Both the position numbers and the translations under genes were made by a program. 64,000 nt of DNA from PUPG01 sp031323845 (GTDB lineage Bacteria > Bacteroidota > Bacteroidia > Bacteroidales > UBA7960), in assembly GCA_031323845.1 (NCBI GenBank), contig JAVIYP010000003.1:20578-84577 (forward strand), given 5' to 3'. Below, piece after piece: positions 60,311 through 64,000 of this stretch. Under the pieces are notes generated by a model. The model was not told the DNA's origin and made no database searches. It worked only from the letters and a program-made list of their open reading frames with translations. Within the stretch, counting starts at the first letter, position 1. Each line of letters begins with the position of its first letter.

Positions 60311-61441
60311 ATGAAACTACACTATGGTAATCGCTTTGGAAAGCTGTTCATGGTATTTCTTTTGCTTCTGCACGCTTGTACTTCCGACGATGCTCCCGGG
60401 CCGGCGGGGCCGGATCTGGAACAGAAAATCGGTCAGATGCTGATGCTTGGATTCCGAGGCATGGCAATTGGCCCGGGCGACCAGATCTACGACGACATTG
60501 CCAGCGGTCGCATTGGTGGAGTGGTGCTGTTTGACAGGGATGTAGCGCTGGGTTTTACTGACAGGAATATTGAGTCGCCTCAGCAGGTCTTGGAACTGAA
60601 CAGCCAGCTTGCCTCGGCAGCCCCAGTGTACCCCTTGCTGATCAGTGTTGACCAGGAAGGCGGGCGTGTTGCCCGGCTCAAGGAAGAATACGGCTTTCCG
60701 GCAACCGTTACAGCAGCTTACCTGGGCACGCTGAACAATGTCGACAGCACCCGTTTTTATGGGCAACGGATTGCCACAACCCTGTCAACCCACGGTTTTA
60801 ATGTGAACCTGGCGCCCGTTGTTGATGTGAACATCAATCCGGAAAGCCCGGCCATAGGTGCCATTGAACGGAGTTTTTCGGAGGACCCGGACCTCGTAAC
60901 CCTGCATGCCGGCATCGTGGTCGAAGAACACCGGAAAGAACAGGTTCTTACTACGCTCAAGCATTTCCCGGGTCATGGCAGCGCCCAGGCCGATTCACAT
61001 TTTGGTTTTACCGACGTAACCCATACCTGGCAGGAATCGGAACTCTTGCCCTATCAAAACCTCATTGAGCAGGGAAAGGCGGATATGATCATGACGGCGC
61101 ATATTTATAATGCGAACTGGGATGCAGACTACCCCGCCACCATGTCGCGTCATGTGATCACTGGAATGTTGCGTCAGCAGCTGGGCTTTGAAGGAGTGAT
61201 TATCTCCGATGACATGAATATGGGAGCCATAACCGATCACTACGGCCTTGAAGAAGCTATTTTCAGAAGTATTGATGCAGGTGTTGACATCCTGATCTTT
61301 GCCAACAATTTGGTGTATGATGAACTGATTGCCCTGAAAGCCACCGGGATCATCCTGGATTTAATCAGTGAAGGTTACCTTACTGAGTCACGCATCGAAG
61401 AATCTTATCAGCGCATTATGACTCTGAAAGAAAAGCTTTGA
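60311..61441 (+). CDS. Glycoside hydrolase family 3 lipoprotein (NagZ-like beta-N-acetylhexosaminidase)
   Basis: A 376-residue exported lipoprotein; the signal ends in LLLLHAC (Cys23 as lipid site). The GH3 domain contains SVDQEGGRVARLKE and NLAPVVDVNINPESPAIG. It also has the GH3 His/Asp motif KHFPGHGSAQADSHFG and the nucleophile Asp in VIISDDMNMGAI. These match NagZ, which removes GlcNAc from muropeptides. Cytoplasmic NagZ lacks a signal, whereas this one should act in the periplasm. Start at ATG 60311 gives the lipoprotein signal. Confidence 0.9.
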   Translation: MKLHYGNRFGKLFMVFLLLLHACTSDDAPGPAGPDLEQKIGQMLMLGFRGMAIGPGDQIYDDIASGRIGGVVLFDRDVALGFTDRNIESPQQVLELNSQLASAAPVYPLLISVDQEGGRVARLKEEYGFPATVTAAYLGTLNNVDSTRFYGQRIATTLSTHGFNVNLAPVVDVNINPESPAIGAIERSFSEDPDLVTLHAGIVVEEHRKEQVLTTLKHFPGHGSAQADSHFGFTDVTHTWQESELLPYQNLIEQGKADMIMTAHIYNANWDADYPATMSRHVITGMLRQQLGFEGVIISDDMNMGAITDHYGLEEAIFRSIDAGVDILIFANNLVYDELIALKATGIILDLISEGYLTESRIEESYQRIMTLKEKL

Positions 61442-61540
61442 TCTTTGAGGCTGACAATGGCCGCTTGTGCGATGCCTTTGTCCGGCAAACTTCTGCACAG
61501 GCACTGTGTGCATGCCCTGCCTGGGGTAACCCGGGTGTCA

Positions 61541-61583
61541 AAAAAACAACCCCTCTAGATCAACTGATTTTGAGGGGTTTTCT
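61541..61583 (-). terminator. Terminator after tRNA-Leu
   Basis: AACCCCTC (61548-61555) pairs with GAGGGGTT (61572-61579). On the minus strand the stem is followed by a run of T (TTGTTTTTT). It lies a few bases beyond the tRNA-Leu 3' end. Confidence 0.8.
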
Positions 61584-61584
61584 G

Positions 61585-61669
61585 TACCCGGAGCCGGGCT
61601 CGAACCGGCACGGCCGCAATGGCCACAGGATTTTAAGTCCTGGGTGTCTACCAATTCCACCATCCGGGC
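61585..61669 (-). tRNA. tRNA-Leu (anticodon UAA)
   Basis: An 85-base type II tRNA with a long variable arm. The acceptor arm GCCCGGA pairs with TCCGGGT (one G-T pair), with discriminator A. The anticodon loop CTTAAAA gives UAA (61633-61635 on the plus strand) and reads UUA. The T loop GTTCGAGCC is present. CCA is not encoded. Confidence 0.96.
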
Positions 61670-61679
61670 ACACGTCAGG

Positions 61680-61687
61680 CAAAGATA
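61680..61687 (-). promoter_or_regulatory. -7 box of tRNA-Leu
   Basis: TATCTTTG on the minus strand, immediately after the tRNA-Gly terminator T run and 11 bases before the tRNA-Leu 5' end. So tRNA-Leu is probably its own transcription unit. Confidence 0.6.
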
Positions 61688-61689
61688 AA

Positions 61690-61712
61690 AAAAAACCTCT
61701 TTTCAGAGGTGT
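61690..61712 (-). terminator. Terminator after tRNA-Gly
   Basis: ACCTCT (61695-61700) and AGAGGT (61705-61710) form a stem with a four-base loop and a following tract of about nine T on the minus strand. Confidence 0.88.
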
Positions 61713-61722
61713 TAGATAGTTG

Positions 61723-61795
<73 letters not shown>

Positions 61796-61815
61796 TTGTG
61801 TTTATTTTGAGAGTG

Positions 61816-61823
61816 CAAATATA
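61816..61823 (-). promoter_or_regulatory. -7 box of tRNA-Gly
   Basis: TATATTTG on the minus strand, 20 bases upstream of the tRNA-Gly 5' end. Confidence 0.5.
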
Positions 61824-61942
61824 CACATTTTCTAAAAGGAAAAAATATTTTTTCCTGATTTTTACAGCGATTATATTGAGTTGTGCCTAAAAACCACAAC
61901 CAAAATACTGTTAAATTGTAAATACATATTGTATAAATTCAT

Positions 61943-61950
61943 TAAATTTG
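61943..61950 (+). promoter_or_regulatory. -7 box of the second ompH gene
   Basis: TAAATTTG, 42 bases upstream of ATG 61993. TTG sequences lie 11 and 24 bases before it, neither at ideal spacing. Confidence 0.5.
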
Positions 61951-61992
61951 TGCCCCGAAACTGAACTACTAACTTTTAAGCCATTCATAGCA

Positions 61993-62505
61993 ATGAAAAA
62001 AACGCTCAGCATCACTTTTTTGCTTCTCATCTTGTTGGGAAGTAGCACATTGACAGCCCAGGACCAGGCGAAGTTCGGCCACATCAACACCAATGAATTG
62101 CTTCGCATGATGCCCGGCCGTGAAGAAGCCCGCGCTGAACTGGAAAGATATGCAAGAGAACTGGAAACTACCTTTACTGCCATGCAGAATGAGTTTCAGA
62201 CCAAATACATGGACTATCTTGAGAACCAGGAAAGCTTTTCGCAGATTGTCCGGCAATCTAGAGAACGAGAGTTGCAAAGCCTTAACGAACGTATTATGGA
62301 ATTCCAGGAGTCTGCCCAGGTTGATCTTATGGAGCAGGAAGAACGTCTGCTAAGCCCCATTATCGAGAAAGCGAGGAATGCCATAAATAAAGTAGGGCGC
62401 GAACACGGCTTTACCTACATTTTTGACTCCAGTGGTGGTTCTATTCTTTTCTGGGAAGGCGGAGAGGACATCATGCCCCTGGTAAGGGAAGAAATTGGCA
62501 TCTGA
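61993..62505 (+). CDS. OmpH/Skp family periplasmic chaperone, copy 2
   Basis: A 170-residue Skp-like protein with signal peptide (LSITFLLLILLGSSTLTAQ). It has FGHINTNELLRMMPGREEAR, a charged coiled coil and the C-terminal FTYIFDSSGGSILFWEGGEDI. It is clearly paralogous to the copy next to bamA but has its own promoter and lies 15 kb away. In many Bacteroidetes two such genes are adjacent; here they are split. The ATG at 61993 opens the signal peptide. Confidence 0.92.
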   Translation: MKKTLSITFLLLILLGSSTLTAQDQAKFGHINTNELLRMMPGREEARAELERYARELETTFTAMQNEFQTKYMDYLENQESFSQIVRQSRERELQSLNERIMEFQESAQVDLMEQEERLLSPIIEKARNAINKVGREHGFTYIFDSSGGSILFWEGGEDIMPLVREEIGI

Positions 62506-62566
62506 TCCATAACCTAGCACATATGTGTCAATACCTGTTTGCCAGTAATGCGGCGGGCAGGTATTT

Positions 62567-63091
62567 TTATTCCGGCTCCGGCCTGTACCAGCCGGCATAA
62601 CGGATGTAGTTGGCTGAAATACGTTCAAGCAGCTGACTGGTAAGCCCGGCATCAACGTTTTTTATTTTCCGGGCCGGTATTCCAGCATACACGCTACCCG
62701 GCTCAACCATGGTATTCTCGAGCACCACGGCCCCCGCAGCGATGATGGAGCCCCTGCCAACCACGGCATTGTCCATAACGATGGCATTCATTCCAATCAG
62801 GACATTGTCCTCAATGGTGCAGCCGTGCACGATGGCCTTATGTGCGATGGAAACATTGTTTCCGATGTTGGTGGGAGCTGTTTCATAGGTGCAGTGGATG
62901 ATGGCACCGTCCTGGATGTTCACATTATCTCCTATGCGGATGTAATGGACGTCACCCCTGACTACCGCCTGAAACCAAACGCTGCAGTTGTCACCCATAA
63001 CCACATCACCGATAACGCTTGCATTATCGGCCAGATAACAATTCTTGCCAAATTTGGGACTCAACCCACGAACAGTTTTAATTAGTGCCAT
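62567..63091 (-). CDS. Gamma-carbonic-anhydrase family protein (YrdA-like)
   Basis: A 174-residue left-handed beta-helix protein. The family signature includes SVWFQAVVRGDVHYIRIGDN, NIQDGAIIHC, VSIAHKAIVHGCTIEDNVLIGM and GIPARKIK. His residues in IIHC, IAHKAIVHGC could hold the metal as in Cam/CamH and YrdA proteins. Whether it is an active carbonic anhydrase is open, as many YrdA relatives show little activity. Start at ATG 63091 (MALIKTVRGLSPKFG) matches relatives. Confidence 0.92.
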   Translation of the reverse strand: MALIKTVRGLSPKFGKNCYLADNASVIGDVVMGDNCSVWFQAVVRGDVHYIRIGDNVNIQDGAIIHCTYETAPTNIGNNVSIAHKAIVHGCTIEDNVLIGMNAIVMDNAVVGRGSIIAAGAVVLENTMVEPGSVYAGIPARKIKNVDAGLTSQLLERISANYIRYAGWYRPEPE

Positions 63092-63154
63092 ATTGCAGGT
63101 TTTTTTCAATAAATTACCATACGGACAGTTGTTCATGTATGGTTGTCTTGTGGG

Positions 63155-64000
63155 TTACAACCCGACCAGCTCCGCTCCGGGATCCTTTCCGTGCAGGAGC
63201 ATTCGCACAGGGTTTTCAATCATCTCCTTGATGCTGACAAGGAAGCTGACCGACTCTTTGCCGTCAATGATCCGGTGGTCGTAAGAAAGCGCCACGTACA
63301 TCATGGGCCGTATCTCCACCCTGCCGCCGATGGCAACCGGTCGTTCAATAATATTGTGCATGCCAAGTATGGCGCTCTGCGGCGGATTGATGATGGGCGT
63401 CGAAAGCATGGAGCCAAACACACCGCCATTGGTTACGGAGAACGTGCCGCCGCTGAGCTCTTCAATGGTGATCTTGTTGTTCCTGGCTTTTTCTGCCAGC
63501 TCATTAATCTTTGATTCAAGCTGTGGAATGCTCAGGCTGTCTGCGTTCCTGATCACAGGAACCATCAAACCCTTTGGCGTGCTCACGGCGATGCCGATAT
63601 CGGCATAGGCAGGAATCACGATATCGTGACCGTCAATGTATCCGTTCACTTCAGGGAAAGAAGGAATGCTTTCGGTAACAGCTTTCACAAAAAATGACAT
63701 AAAACCGAGCTTTATGCCGTATTTCTCTATGAACTTCTGCTGGTATTCATTTCTGAGATTCATTATGGCGGACATGTCAACTTCGTTGAACGTCGTGAGC
63801 ATGGCCGTTTGATTTTTTACGGCCACCAGCCTCTCGGCGACTTTTTTACGCAGGGTTGACATTTTTTGCCGGTCTTCCTCACGGCTGCCGCTCCGGTAAC
63901 CGGAATCGGACTGGCGGATCATCTGCGGCGCCTGCTCCGGCCTGCGTGAAGCTGCTTCATGAGAAATGGCCTCCAGGATGTCTCTTTTGGTTATTCTTTT
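63155..64000 (-). CDS. sucB: 2-oxoacid dehydrogenase E2 (dihydrolipoyl acyltransferase), C-terminal part
   Basis: The frame is open to the window edge, so the 5' part with the lipoyl domain is missing. At the edge is the end of the E3-binding domain (KRITKRDILEAI). A short linker and the catalytic acyltransferase core follow, with MSTLRKKVAERLVAVKNQT, FGSMLSTPIINPPQSAILGMH and the active-site LSYDHRIIDGKESVSFL. TFNEVDMSAIMNLRNEYQ and KLGFMSFFVKAV suggest the 2-oxoglutarate (succinyl) type rather than pyruvate. It catalyses acyl transfer to CoA in the citric acid cycle complex. Confidence 0.92.
   Translation of the reverse strand, partial: KRITKRDILEAISHEAASRRPEQAPQMIRQSDSGYRSGSREEDRQKMSTLRKKVAERLVAVKNQTAMLTTFNEVDMSAIMNLRNEYQQKFIEKYGIKLGFMSFFVKAVTESIPSFPEVNGYIDGHDIVIPAYADIGIAVSTPKGLMVPVIRNADSLSIPQLESKINELAEKARNNKITIEELSGGTFSVTNGGVFGSMLSTPIINPPQSAILGMHNIIERPVAIGGRVEIRPMMYVALSYDHRIIDGKESVSFLVSIKEMIENPVRMLLHGKDPGAELVGL

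Overview
The window comes from a member of the Bacteroidota, most likely the order Bacteroidales or a close relative. Four things point there. Most recognisable promoters carry the TAnnTTTG -7 box of this phylum, several with TTG 18-21 bases upstream. Starts generally lack Shine-Dalgarno sequences. Several families are typical of the group: the alternative GlmU-like protein, DUF5687 permease, DUF6089 barrel, DUF4159, DUF4168 and the histidine-to-lysine form of phosphoglycerate dehydrogenase. The gene order uppS-bamA-ompH is also characteristic. I see no plasmid, phage, insertion-sequence or CRISPR signature; this is chromosomal housekeeping DNA with some unusual insets.

Layout. 1-5.4 kb: ribosomal protein S1 (cut by the window edge), Lon protease, a GlmU-like sugar-phosphate protein and ribosomal protein L31. 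5.5-10.5 kb: a serine-biosynthesis cluster (DUF1015, phosphoglycerate dehydrogenase, SerC) with a divergent LuxC-type acyl-CoA reductase. 10.5-20 kb: membrane proteins (TspO-like, YihY, MFS), DUF4159, and an operon of a 1011-residue degenerate P-loop protein, an MscS channel and RsmE. 20-26.4 kb: two tandem thioredoxin-like lipoproteins, PdxB and an ABC ATPase/DUF5687 pair. 26.5-30 kb: pterin genes (PTPS/QueD and FolE), FabD and a Ca2+/Na+ antiporter. 30-35.6 kb: five nucleotide-sugar genes for surface polysaccharide. 35.8-46.2 kb: Kdo transferase, a TPR histidine kinase, rhomboid protease, MsrA, a phosphofructokinase with pyrophosphate-type active-site residues, DUF4168 and MutS. 46.2-55 kb: an envelope block (OmpH, BamA, UppS, DUF6089, NAD kinase, RodA, PBP2). 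55.4-64 kb: a lysine/saccharopine dehydrogenase-like gene, an archaeal-type GatE-GatD pair, a lipoprotein NagZ-like hydrolase, tRNA-Gly and tRNA-Leu, a second OmpH, a gamma-carbonic-anhydrase-like protein and the end of a 2-oxoacid dehydrogenase E2 gene.

Points that stand out: (1) GatD and GatE, the tRNA-dependent amidotransferase regarded as archaeal, sit in a bacterial chromosome. (2) Several intergenic gaps hold degenerate tandem repeats with 7- or 8-base units. The same unit recurs at distant loci, sometimes inverted, and once forms a 30-pair imperfect stem-loop. (3) A very large coiled-coil protein with a defective P-loop is coupled to an MscS channel. (4) DUF1015 carries a DGHHR motif inside a serine operon. 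Many genes are on the minus strand, and several form compact operons with gaps under about 50 bases.
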